Shown here: piece by piece, positions 52,167 through 59,677 of the stretch
Position numbering within the stretch: the stretch's first letter is position 1
How the letters are laid out: every line of letters starts with the position of its first letter
NCBI GenBank assembly: GCA_963706425.1
Contig: CAVPMN010000020.1
Span: 372,001 to 436,000, forward strand
Length of the DNA: 64,000 nucleotides
Origin: CAVPMN01 sp963706425
GTDB taxonomy: Bacteria; Actinomycetota; Acidimicrobiia; Acidimicrobiales; Acidimicrobilacustridaceae
Direction: 5' to 3'
The notes under the pieces: model-generated
What the model saw: the letters and a program-made list of their open reading frames with translations, nothing else
Told to the model about the DNA's origin: nothing
Databases searched by the model: none
Translations under genes and position numbers: made by a program

Positions 52167-53977
52167 CCGCTCAGTGTGCCGGAACCGGGTGCCTGGTCGG
52201 CCCGTCCGCGCCGCGCCTGTTCATCCTTCTCATGGTCGGCCCGTCCCCGCCGGGCCTCCTGGTCCGCACGTCCCCGCCGAGCCTGTTCATCCTTCTCTTG
52301 GTCGGCCCGTCTCCGCCGGGCCTGCTCGTCCTGGTCGGCCCGCCCCCTCCGGGCCTCCTCGTCACCCTTCTCGTGGTCGGCCCGTCCCTGCCGGGCCTCC
52401 TCGTCACCCTTCTCGTGGTCGGCCCGTCCCTGCCGGGCCTCCTCACCCTGGTCGGCCTGCCCGCGCCGGGCCTCGGTCATCCGCCGAGCGCCCGGCACCG
52501 CCGCCAGCAGGCCGCGAGCCTTGTTGTGGCACTCGAGGTCTTCGTGCTCGGGCACGCTGTCGGCCACGATGCCGGCGCCCGCCTGCACCGACGCCCGACC
52601 GTCGGGCGACGCCACGAGCGTGCGGATGGCGATGGCGGTGTCGATGGTGCCCGAGAAGTCGAGGTAGCCGACCACACCGGCGTAGGGGCCGCGCTTGACG
52701 GGCTCGAGGTCGTCGATGATCTCCATGGCGCGCACCTTGGGTGCGCCCGACACCGTGCCGGCCGGCAGCGTGGCGCGCAGCACGTCGATGGGCGTGCGCC
52801 CGTCGGCCAGCTCGCCCGACACCTGCGAGGTGAGGTGCATCACGTGGCTGTAGCGCTCGAGGATCATCGTCTCGTCGACCTGCTCGGTGCCGAACCTGAC
52901 CACCCGACCCACGTCGTTGCGAGCCAGGTCGAGCAGCATCACGTGCTCGGCGATCTCCTTCGGGTGCTCGCGCAGCTCGGCACCGAGGCGACGGTCGTCC
53001 TCGTCGGTGGCGCCCCGCCGGCGGGTGCCGGCGATGGGTCGGGAGATGACCCGGCCGTCGACCAGCTTCACCATGGGCTCGGGTGACGAGCCGGCGAGCG
53101 ACACCTCGGGGGTGCGCACGAAGTACATGTAGGGGCTGGGGTTGACCTGGCGCAGCACCCGGTAGAAGTCGAACGGATCGGCGTCGAGGTCGAACTCGAA
53201 GCGCTGGGAGAGCACCACCTGGAAGATGTCGCCGGCGAGGATGTGCTCCTTGGCCTCCTCGACGGCCGCCCGATACGACTCGGCGCCCATCGACGAGACC
53301 ACCTCGGGCAGCGGCGCGTCGGGGTCGGGCGGCTCCATCAGCGGTTCGGGCAGCGGGCTGGCCCCGTCGGCCGCGAGCTGGTCGAGGCGGGTGACGGCAT
53401 CGTCGTAGATCGCGTCGAGCTGCTCGTCGGTGCTGCCGTCGGGGATGAAGGCGTTGGCGATCAGGGTGACCCGCTGGGCGAAGTGGTCGAAGGCGGCCAG
53501 CTCGCCGATGATCGACATGACCGCGTCGGGATGGCCGGTGGTGTCGGGCGGCACGTCGGGGAGGCGCTCGACCTCGCGCACCACGTCGTAGCCGAGGTAG
53601 CCGACCAGCCCGCCGTGCAGCGGTGGCAGCTCGTCGAGCGACGGCGAGCGGAAGTGACCGAGCAGGTCGTCGATGGCGGCCAGGATCCCCTGGTCGAGCC
53701 GCAGCTCGGCCGGCCCGCCCGGGATGACACCGTCGACGGCCACCTGGCCGTCGCGCGAGGTGAGGGTGGCCGCGGCGCGGCGGCCGAGGAACGACCACCG
53801 GCTCCAGCGCTCGCCGTGCTCGACCGACTCGAACAGGAACCCCGGCTCGTCACCGTCGGTCAGACGGGCGAACGCGGCGACGGGCGTGATGAGGTCGGCC
53901 AGCAGGTCGCGCCAGACCGGTACGACGTTGTACTGGCGGGCGAGTGAGCGGAAGTGGTCCCTACTCGGCTGTGGCAC
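52163..53977 (-). CDS. trpE: Anthranilate synthase component I with repetitive C-terminal tail
   Basis: A 604-residue chorismate-utilising enzyme that makes anthranilate. Core motifs: FQVVLSQRFEF, SPEPMVKLVDGRVISRPIAGTRRRG, DLARNDVGRVV, LPAGTVSGAPKVRAMEIID, GVVGYLDFSG and VQAGAGIVADSVPEHED. The core ends near residue 502. The last 102 residues are eight imperfect repeats built on ARRGRADQEKDE, all Arg/Glu/Asp/Ala/Gln. No TrpG was found in the window. GTG start 53977 overlaps the hisI end by 17 bp. Confidence 0.93.
   Translation of the reverse strand: MPQPSRDHFRSLARQYNVVPVWRDLLADLITPVAAFARLTDGDEPGFLFESVEHGERWSRWSFLGRRAAATLTSRDGQVAVDGVIPGGPAELRLDQGILAAIDDLLGHFRSPSLDELPPLHGGLVGYLGYDVVREVERLPDVPPDTTGHPDAVMSIIGELAAFDHFAQRVTLIANAFIPDGSTDEQLDAIYDDAVTRLDQLAADGASPLPEPLMEPPDPDAPLPEVVSSMGAESYRAAVEEAKEHILAGDIFQVVLSQRFEFDLDADPFDFYRVLRQVNPSPYMYFVRTPEVSLAGSSPEPMVKLVDGRVISRPIAGTRRRGATDEDDRRLGAELREHPKEIAEHVMLLDLARNDVGRVVRFGTEQVDETMILERYSHVMHLTSQVSGELADGRTPIDVLRATLPAGTVSGAPKVRAMEIIDDLEPVKRGPYAGVVGYLDFSGTIDTAIAIRTLVASPDGRASVQAGAGIVADSVPEHEDLECHNKARGLLAAVPGARRMTEARRGQADQGEEARQGRADHEKGDEEARQGRADHEKGDEEARRGRADQDEQARRRRADQEKDEQARRGRADQEARRGRADHEKDEQARRGRADQAPGSGTLSG
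52166..52471. repeat. Imperfect tandem repeats encoding the TrpE tail
   Basis: Repeats of 27-42 bp, each containing a GGTCGGCCCGTCC-like core on the plus strand; two neighbouring 42-bp units (about 52365-52447) are almost identical. They encode the charged tail of TrpE. Confidence 0.85.
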
Positions 53978-54338
53978 CGGCGTCGGATCCGAAGGCGCGG
54001 TAGAAGCACGAGTACTCGCCGGTGTGGCAGGCGCCCTTGCCCTCTTGCTCGACGACGAAGAGCAGCGTGTCGCCGTCGCAGTCGTAGAAGGCCTCGCGCA
54101 CGTACTGGCGGTCGCCGGAGGTCTCGCCCTTGCACCAGTACTCCTGGCGCGACCGGCTCCAGAACCAGGTGCGGCCGGTCTCGAGGGTCTTGCGCAGCGA
54201 CTCGTCGTTCATCCAGGCCATCATCAGCACCTTGCCGGTGCCCTCCTCCTGCACGATGGCGGGCACGAGCCCGTCGGCGTTGTAGGTGACGGCGGCGAGG
54301 TCGTCGGCGGTGGCGGCGATGGGAGTGGAGACCGGCAT
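53961..54338 (-). CDS. hisI: Phosphoribosyl-AMP cyclohydrolase
   Basis: A 125-residue histidine-synthesis enzyme: VLMMAWMNDESLRKTLETGRTWFWSRSRQEYWCKGETSG, FYDCDGDTLLFVVEQEGKGACHTGEYSCFYR, with the zinc-binding Cys residues and the Asp cluster DCDGD. It is the single-domain HisI (no HisE). It starts a tandem with trpE, a known actinobacterial arrangement. Confidence 0.95.
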   Translation of the reverse strand: MPVSTPIAATADDLAAVTYNADGLVPAIVQEEGTGKVLMMAWMNDESLRKTLETGRTWFWSRSRQEYWCKGETSGDRQYVREAFYDCDGDTLLFVVEQEGKGACHTGEYSCFYRAFGSDAGATAE

Positions 54339-54346
54339 GGCCGACC

Positions 54347-54352
54347 AGCCTA
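54347..54352 (-). promoter_or_regulatory. -10 box (TAGGCT) before hisI
   Basis: TAGGCT on the minus strand ends 8 nt before the hisI ATG; probable leaderless start of the hisI-trpE-ygfZ unit. Confidence 0.55.
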
Positions 54353-54396
54353 TTGAGGGGTGGCCGGATTCACGAACCGGGTATCTGAGGAGCGCC

Positions 54397-54744
54397 TCAG
54401 AGGTAGAGGCCCGTGCTGCCCTCTTCGAGGCGCTTGGCGGCCACGGCGTGCACGTCGCGCTCGCGCAGGATGATGTAGTCGTCGTTGCGCACCTCGACCT
54501 CGTAGCGATCCTCGGGGTTGAAGAGCACCTGGTCGCCGGTCTCCATGTTCCGCACGTTGGGGCCGGCAGCCACCACCTCGGCCCAGATGAGGCGCTTGCC
54601 CATCTGAGCGGTAGCCGGGATGAGGATGCCGCCGGTCGATCGCCGTTCGCCCTCCGATCCGCCCATCTTCACGAGGATGCGGTCGTTCATCATCTTGATC
54701 GGCAGCTTCTCGTCGGTGTCGGGAGACGGATCGTGCGCGGTCAC
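54397..54744 (-). CDS. GroES-like co-chaperonin family protein
   Basis: A 115-residue protein with the Cpn10 fold: MMNDRILVKMGGSEGERRSTGGILIPATAQ, WAEVVAAGPNVRNMETGDQVLFNPEDRYEVEVRNDDYIILRERDV. The mobile-loop region (RRSTGGILIP) is kept. It has an extra N-terminal stretch (DPSPDTDEKLPIK) and a C-terminal tail compared with GroES, and no groEL is adjacent, so it is probably an accessory paralogue. GTG 54744 lies 6 nt from the shared -10 palindrome. Confidence 0.85.
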   Translation of the reverse strand: MTAHDPSPDTDEKLPIKMMNDRILVKMGGSEGERRSTGGILIPATAQMGKRLIWAEVVAAGPNVRNMETGDQVLFNPEDRYEVEVRNDDYIILRERDVHAVAAKRLEEGSTGLYL

Positions 54745-54750
54745 GACTCG

Positions 54751-54760
54751 ACGGTACCGT
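54751..54760. promoter_or_regulatory. Palindromic shared -10 box (ACGGTACCGT)
   Basis: A perfect 10-bp palindrome that gives TACCGT on both strands: 6 nt before the GTG of the GroES-like gene (minus) and 8 nt before the ATG of the hydrolase gene (plus). Confidence 0.6.
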
Positions 54761-54768
54761 CTGCGGTC

Positions 54769-55407
54769 ATGGCCGACGACCCCGCCCCCACCAGTGCGGT
54801 GGAGCTCCACACCGCCGACGGTGTCGTGCTCGAGGCCGAGCTGTCGGTGCCAGCCTCGTGTCGAGCGTCGGTCGTGCTTGCTCATCCGCACCCGCTGCAT
54901 GGCGGATCGATGCGCTCTCTGGTCACGAGCGAGCTGTTCCGCTTGCTCCCCCAGGCCGGCGTGGCCGCCTTGCGCTTCAACTTTCGCGGCGTCGAGGGCT
55001 CTGGCGGCACCTACGGCGGCGGGGTCGACGAGGCCCACGACGTGGTGGCCGCCATCGACGCGCTCGCTGCAGCGGCGCCGAGCGGGCCGCGCGTGCTGTG
55101 CGGCTGGTCGTTCGGCGGCGACGTGTCGCTCAGCGTCGACGATGCCCGCCTCGCCGGTTGGTTCCTCATCGCGCCGACGTTGCGGATCCTGCCCCTCGAC
55201 GCCCTGACGGCGGCCACCGATCCTCGGCCCAAGCTGCTGGCCGTGCCCGAGCACGACGAGTTCCGCCCGCCCGACTCTGCTCGTTCGGTGACCGCCGACT
55301 GGGTCAACACCCGCATCGAGGTGATCAAGGGCGCCGACCACTTCCTGGTGGGGCGCACGGCCAAGGCGGCCGACCTGCTGATCGACTTCGTCTCGACGCT
55401 CAGCTGA
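54769..55407 (+). CDS. Alpha/beta hydrolase (CocE/dienelactone hydrolase-like)
   Basis: A 212-residue serine hydrolase: VVLAHPHPLHGGSMRSLV, LRFNFRGVEGSGGTYGGG, nucleophile-elbow region LCGWSFGGDVSL, Asp in VPEHDEFRPP and His in IKGADHFLVGR. The HPHPxxGG and FNFRG pattern is that of small COG2945-type hydrolases. Substrate unknown. Confidence 0.85.
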   Translation: MADDPAPTSAVELHTADGVVLEAELSVPASCRASVVLAHPHPLHGGSMRSLVTSELFRLLPQAGVAALRFNFRGVEGSGGTYGGGVDEAHDVVAAIDALAAAAPSGPRVLCGWSFGGDVSLSVDDARLAGWFLIAPTLRILPLDALTAATDPRPKLLAVPEHDEFRPPDSARSVTADWVNTRIEVIKGADHFLVGRTAKAADLLIDFVSTLS

Positions 55408-56539
55408 GGTCGACCGGCTGGCCGAGGGCGACATCACCCGCGACTCGCAGGGTGAGCTCCGCTTCGAGCGGATGGAACGGCCCGGCCCGCAGGTCGCGCC
55501 ACGCTCGCTCGACCACATCGCCGTGGCGGTAGGCCCGTCCACCGAGCACGTCCATCGCCAGGTCACCGGCGGCCCGGGCGTGCTCGATGACGATCTTCTT
55601 GGCCGTGGCCCCCACGCTGAGCGTGGCCGGGGTGGGCTCGGGGTCCTCGCCGAACATGCCAAACGCTCCCTCGAGCGCCCAACGGGCGGTGAGGAGGTGC
55701 TCGTCGATCGCGCCGATCGTGCGCCGCACGCCAGGGTCGGTGGCCCGATTCGTGCCGCCGAGGCGAGCCACCACGTCGTCGCGCGCGCCGGTGGCGACGC
55801 CGAGGTAGGTGGCGGCGATGACCGGCAGGGCTTTGGCGGCGATGATGGCGAGCACCGGCGCGAACTCGTTCGGTATCCGCCGCGCGGTCACCGCCTCGTC
55901 GGGCACGAAGAGATCGTTGAACACCACGTCGAAGCTGGCCGTGCCCCGCATACCGGGCGCGTCCCAGTTCTCGACGATCGTGACCGCTGGGTTGTCGAGC
56001 GCCACGCCGAACCCGATGGCCTCACCGTCGGTGGTGGTGGCCCAGGTCGACGCCAGCTGCATCGCCGGCACGCCACTGACGAAGCTCTTGCGGCCGGTGA
56101 CGAGCCAGCCGCCGTCTGTGGGACGGGCCTCGCCGGTCGGCGCGGTGAAGTCGCCACCGCCGGTGGAGGCGACGAGCACTCCTTCGTCGGCCACCCGTCG
56201 CAACATGCCTTCGGCACCCGGCTGACCCTTGCGCCAGCGCCAGGCGTTGGCGAGCACGACGTGCAGGTGCATGGTGGTGGCGAGGGCGGTCGAGCCGCAG
56301 TGGCGGGCCAACTCGGCCTGGGCCCACGCCACCTGCTCGGTGGTGGCGCCGCCACCTCCGAGATCGAGGGGCACGGGCGCCGCGAGATAGCCCGAGCGGC
56401 GGAGCAGCTCGAAGCCCTCCTCGACGAAGGTGCCGTCGTGGTCGTGGCGGGCGGCGTGCTCGGCGATCTGAGGCCCGAGATCTCGGGCGGCGTCGAGCAT
56501 GGTGGGTCCGGGGATGGGGGTCATCGTCATCGTTTCCAT
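55400..56539 (-). CDS. Acyl-CoA dehydrogenase-family flavoprotein
   Basis: A 379-residue protein with the ACAD fold: WLVTGRKSFVSGVPAMQLAS, RGTASFDVVFNDLFVPDEAV and LSVGATAKKIVIEHARAAGDLAMDVLGGRAYRHGDVVERAWRDLRAG. The lack of a clear catalytic Glu and the sequence pattern place it near the DszC/SfnB-like monooxygenase or uncharacterised ACAD branch. It is divergent from an HxlR regulator, which may control it. Start METMTMTPIPG at 56539. Confidence 0.82.
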   Translation of the reverse strand: METMTMTPIPGPTMLDAARDLGPQIAEHAARHDHDGTFVEEGFELLRRSGYLAAPVPLDLGGGGATTEQVAWAQAELARHCGSTALATTMHLHVVLANAWRWRKGQPGAEGMLRRVADEGVLVASTGGGDFTAPTGEARPTDGGWLVTGRKSFVSGVPAMQLASTWATTTDGEAIGFGVALDNPAVTIVENWDAPGMRGTASFDVVFNDLFVPDEAVTARRIPNEFAPVLAIIAAKALPVIAATYLGVATGARDDVVARLGGTNRATDPGVRRTIGAIDEHLLTARWALEGAFGMFGEDPEPTPATLSVGATAKKIVIEHARAAGDLAMDVLGGRAYRHGDVVERAWRDLRAGPFHPLEAELTLRVAGDVALGQPVDLS

Positions 56540-56581
56540 GCCTGCGAGCCTGAGCCACCTGACCGATGCCACCTAGTGCGA

Positions 56582-56601
56582 GATCTGTACTGGTACGGAT
56601 C
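56582..56601. promoter_or_regulatory. Operator-like palindrome between ACAD and hxlR genes
   Basis: GATCTGTACTGGTACGGATC: 9-bp arms with one mismatch around TG, with GTAC at the centre of each arm. It lies 43 bp from the ACAD start and 25 bp from the regulator start, which fits autoregulation by an HxlR dimer. Confidence 0.6.
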
Positions 56602-56625
56602 CAGTCCCGGGCGGATACTCGCCCC

Positions 56626-57348
56626 ATGAGCTCTTACGGCGACTACTGCCCGATCACGATCGCCAGCGAGGTCATCGGCGACCGATGGAGCCCGCTCGTC
56701 ATCCGGGAGATCATGGTGGGGTCGCACCGGTTCAACGACATCCATCGCGGGATCCCGCGGATGAGTCGCAGCCTGCTCACCCAGCGGCTCCGGCACCTCG
56801 AACGAAACGGCATCGTCGAGCGCACGCCTCGCCCCGGCGAGCAAGCGGTCGACTACACGCTGACCCCGGCCGGTCGCGCCCTCGAGCCCATTCTCTGGGA
56901 CTTGGGCCGGTGGGCGGCCGCATGGGCACTCGGTGATCCCACCGACGAGCAGCTCGACACCGCACACCTCGTGTGGCGGCTTCACCAGTTCACCGACCCC
57001 GACAACGCACCGACGAAACGCACCAACGTGCAGTTCACCACCACGGGCCCAGGTTCGGGCACGGCGTGGCTCGTGTTCGACCAGGGTGCGAGCACGGCGT
57101 GTCAGGTCGATCCTGGGTACGAGGTGGATCTGGTCGTGGAAGCCGACAACCTCGAGCTACACCGCTGGCATGCCGGACGGGTGACGTGGTCCGAGGCTCT
57201 GCGTTCGGGGCGGGTGTCGATCACGGGGCCGCGAGACTTGGTGCGGGCGTTCCCGACGTGGTTCGTGGAAGGCGTGTTCGATCCCCTGCCCGATGCGCCG
57301 TCGGGCACGCGTGCGGGCGCCGGGTTGGCGACGGCGACTCGCCGCTGA
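56626..57348 (+). CDS. HxlR-family regulator with C-terminal SCP2-like domain
   Basis: A 240-residue protein. Residues 1-105 form an HxlR winged helix: YCPITIASEVIGDRWSPLVIREIMVGSHRFNDIHRGIPRMSRSLLTQRLRHLERNGIVER. A second domain (residues ~130-225; AWLVFDQGASTACQVDPGYEVDLVVEADN, VRAFPTWFV) resembles SCP2/sterol-carrier folds, a possible ligand sensor for a hydrophobic molecule. Probably controls the divergent ACAD gene. Confidence 0.88.
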   Translation: MSSYGDYCPITIASEVIGDRWSPLVIREIMVGSHRFNDIHRGIPRMSRSLLTQRLRHLERNGIVERTPRPGEQAVDYTLTPAGRALEPILWDLGRWAAAWALGDPTDEQLDTAHLVWRLHQFTDPDNAPTKRTNVQFTTTGPGSGTAWLVFDQGASTACQVDPGYEVDLVVEADNLELHRWHAGRVTWSEALRSGRVSITGPRDLVRAFPTWFVEGVFDPLPDAPSGTRAGAGLATATRR

Positions 57349-57362
57349 CGTCCGCGTCTGGA

Positions 57363-57731
57363 CTACTCGAACGTGTGGTGCACGGCCTCGACGTTGTTGC
57401 CGTCGGGGTCGCGCACGAACACGCCGTAGTAGCCGGGGTGGTACTCCGGCCAGACGCGCGCGTCGTGGAGCAGTTCCGCGCCGATCGCCAGCGCGGCATC
57501 GCGAAACTCGTGCACCGCCTCTCGTGACGGCGCGCGGAAGGCGAGGTGCGCCTCGCGGAAGCCCTCGCCGGTCTGGTTGGGGCCGATCCAGAAGCACGGG
57601 AACGTGGTGCCGTACCCGATGATCTCGCCGAAGTCCATGATCCGCTTGCCGCCGATGGCGGCGAAGACGGCGTCGTAGAACGCGGCGCTGGCGCGCACGT
57701 CGGCGCACTGGATGGAGACGTGATCGATCAT
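57363..57731 (-). CDS. VOC-superfamily (glyoxalase-like) protein
   Basis: A 122-residue vicinal-oxygen-chelate protein: MIDHVSIQCADVRASAAFYDAVFAAIGG, HLAFRAPSREAVHEF, YYGVFVRDPDGNNVEAVHH with a terminal metal-ligand Glu. Single-domain members act as dimers; the substrate is unknown. Confidence 0.88.
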   Translation of the reverse strand: MIDHVSIQCADVRASAAFYDAVFAAIGGKRIMDFGEIIGYGTTFPCFWIGPNQTGEGFREAHLAFRAPSREAVHEFRDAALAIGAELLHDARVWPEYHPGYYGVFVRDPDGNNVEAVHHTFE

Positions 57732-57788
57732 CGGGTGAGTGTCTCAGCTCAATGCCTGGCCTGCTCCATTCCTGTCACACCCTCTCGG

Positions 57789-57811
57789 TACTATCGAATA
57801 CATGTTCGATA
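57789..57811 (+). promoter_or_regulatory. -10 box and palindrome over the start of the HNH gene
   Basis: TACTAT (57789-57794) ends 7 nt before the ATG. A perfect inverted repeat with 7-bp arms, TATCGAATACATGTTCGATA (57792-57811), spans the -10 end and the start codon. Confidence 0.5.
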
Positions 57812-59051
57812 ACGTCGCACTCGTGGAGCAGGGCCGCAAAGCGGCCGGCGCGGATGTGTCGTTGTTGTCCGACGCCGAGCTGTACGACGGTGTACGCGCC
57901 GTGGAGGACGCTCGCCGGTTGCTCGACGCCGCCGAAGGACACCTGCTCGCCCAGTTGGAGACCCGCGCTGCCTGTGAGCGCGATCACGGGTTGTCGACCG
58001 GTGGCTGGTTGGCGCGGGAGGCGATGTTGCCGCTCGGCGGTGGCGCGTGCTCGGGTGAAGGTGGGCGTCGAGCTGTCGGGCCGGTTCTCGTCGGTCGACG
58101 AGGCGCTGATCGACGGGCGGATCGGCTGGGAGCACGCCCGGGTGATCGTGGCCGCGGCCAACCCGCGGATCGTGAAGAAGATCGCCGACATCCAGGACCA
58201 CCTGGTCGCCGCCGCTCAGGGCACGCTGTTCGAGCGGTGGCGCCGCGAGGTGACCGGCATCGCCGATCTGTTGGACGAGGACGGCGGCCACGACCCCGAC
58301 GACGGGCGTCAGCAGGAACCGGTTGTTGTTGTCGGGCACGTTCGGTGACACCACCGAGGTGTCGGGCCGGTTGGTGGGTGAGTGGGGCCTGGTGGCCCGC
58401 CAGGCCATCGACGAGATGGCCGGCGAGCTGCGCCGCGCCTTCAAGGCCGACCGTGAGGTGTGCCCCGAGTTGGTGATGCCCGATCCAGTCCACCCTGCGC
58501 GCCGCTCGCGTTCGTCGAGCTGTGCCGCCGAGGGTTGGGCGTCGACCTCGACACCACCAAGGCACCGCGGCCGGATGTCACGTTGGCCGTCAACGCGGTG
58601 ACCCCCCATGGCGGGGCGACAGCGCCCGACGGCACCGTCGTGCCCGACGACGTGACGCGGGTGTTGTTGTGCGATCCCGATCTGCACCCCATCGTGGTGG
58701 ACAGCTTGGGCATACCGGTCGACATGGGCCACACCGTCAGGTACGCCACCGCCCGGCAACGACGAGCCATCGCGCTGCGCGACGGCGGCTGCGTCTTTCC
58801 GGGATGCGGATGTCCGGCGGCGTGGACCGACGCCCATCACGTCGAGCACTACACCCCCACCGAAGGCCCGACCGACATCGACAACCTCGCCGGACTCGTG
58901 CCGACACCACCACCGGGTCACCCACCGCAACGGCTGGAAGATGACCGCCACCGACGACGGCTGGTTCCGCTGGACCACGCCAACCGGCGACACGATCTGG
59001 AGCCAACGCCACGGCACCCAACGCGCCGGCCCCGCCCCACCACGCGAGTGA
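57802..59051 (+). CDS. DUF222/13E12-type HNH endonuclease domain protein, multiple frameshifts
   Basis: A 13E12-repeat family gene of actinobacteria: an N-terminal DUF222 region (RRLLDAAEGHLLAQLE, STGGWLAREAMLP, VDEALIDGRIGWEHARVI) and C-terminal HNH nuclease motif (RDGGCVFPGCGCPAAWTDAHHVEHY, then CRHHHRVTHRNGW after frame repair). Single extra bases near 58035, 58310, 58480, 58525 and 58899 are needed to join it; the result has about 414 residues. It is the most damaged gene here apart from the next one. Real decay is possible since this family is non-essential and multi-copy, but the error pattern equals that in polA. Confidence 0.75.
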
Positions 59052-59099
59052 GCCGAGGTCGAAGGCGGCGCAAGCCACCGCGGCGGTAGGTTCGGACCA

Positions 59100-59602
59100 G
59101 TGGATCCAACAATACGAGTGCGCCTGACGATCTCGACTGACGACGACATCGACGCGCCAACACTCGACGCGGCAGCTCGGGATCACGCCGACCGCAAGTT
59201 GGTCGAAGGGCGATCCACGCAATCCGGATGCGCAGCCTGACCATCGGATTCGCTACGACTCGACATCCGGCATTCGCTTGAGCCTTCCGGAACAGGACAC
59301 CATCAGCCTCCCCGACCTGCGTACGCAGCTCGTCGAGGTGGCGGATCCTGTCACCGCCGTCATCGACGACATGCGCCGTCGCGGGATCGGAGATGGTCGC
59401 TGCCTCCATCGAGCTGCACTTCGAGCGGGACGACACGGGCCAGGCGCCAGTTGGCACACGGGCCCGAACGGGTCGCCCGCTTCGCTGCACTGGGGGCTGG
59501 GCTCGACATCGATCTCGGCGTCGACACACGAAGCGCGCGAATCCGAGCCTCGTCGTTGAAGTACTTGTGGCGTCGGTCGCCAGCCAGTCACTCACGGCCT
59601 GA
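59100..59602 (+). pseudogene. Broken gene, DUF4279-like layout
   Basis: No single frame covers this 500-bp stretch, but consecutive frames give a plausible protein: VRLTISTDDDIDAPTLDAAARD, then SGIRLSLPEQDTISLPDLRTQLVEVADPVTAVIDDMRRRGIGDG, then VAASIELHFERDDTGQAPV, then HGPERVARFAALGAGLDIDLGVDT, and a last piece ending EVLVASVASQSLTA. Each step is an apparent +1 shift. The order of strands resembles DUF4279. Either a decayed gene or five sequence errors; low confidence in the family. Confidence 0.4.
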
Positions 59603-59677
59603 CATGCTGAGACGTGGAGCTGAGCGATTCGCTCAACGTGGCGGGAACGGCCACCCCGCGCCGCGTGCCGAGCGTGG

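Noticed and set aside
52232..53086. Plus-strand proline/leucine-rich repeat protein (VGPSPPGLLV...)
   Set aside because: It is the antisense reading of the TrpE tail repeats and core; the minus strand encodes a complete TrpE.
2294..59602. Genome-wide programmed +1 frameshifting at a common slippery site
   Set aside because: Breaks differ in context (AAA, GGG, GGGG, GCAGCAG, CGCGACG). CTCG near many of them is simply very common here, and several repairs are ordinary homopolymer corrections. Sequence error is simpler unless reads prove otherwise.
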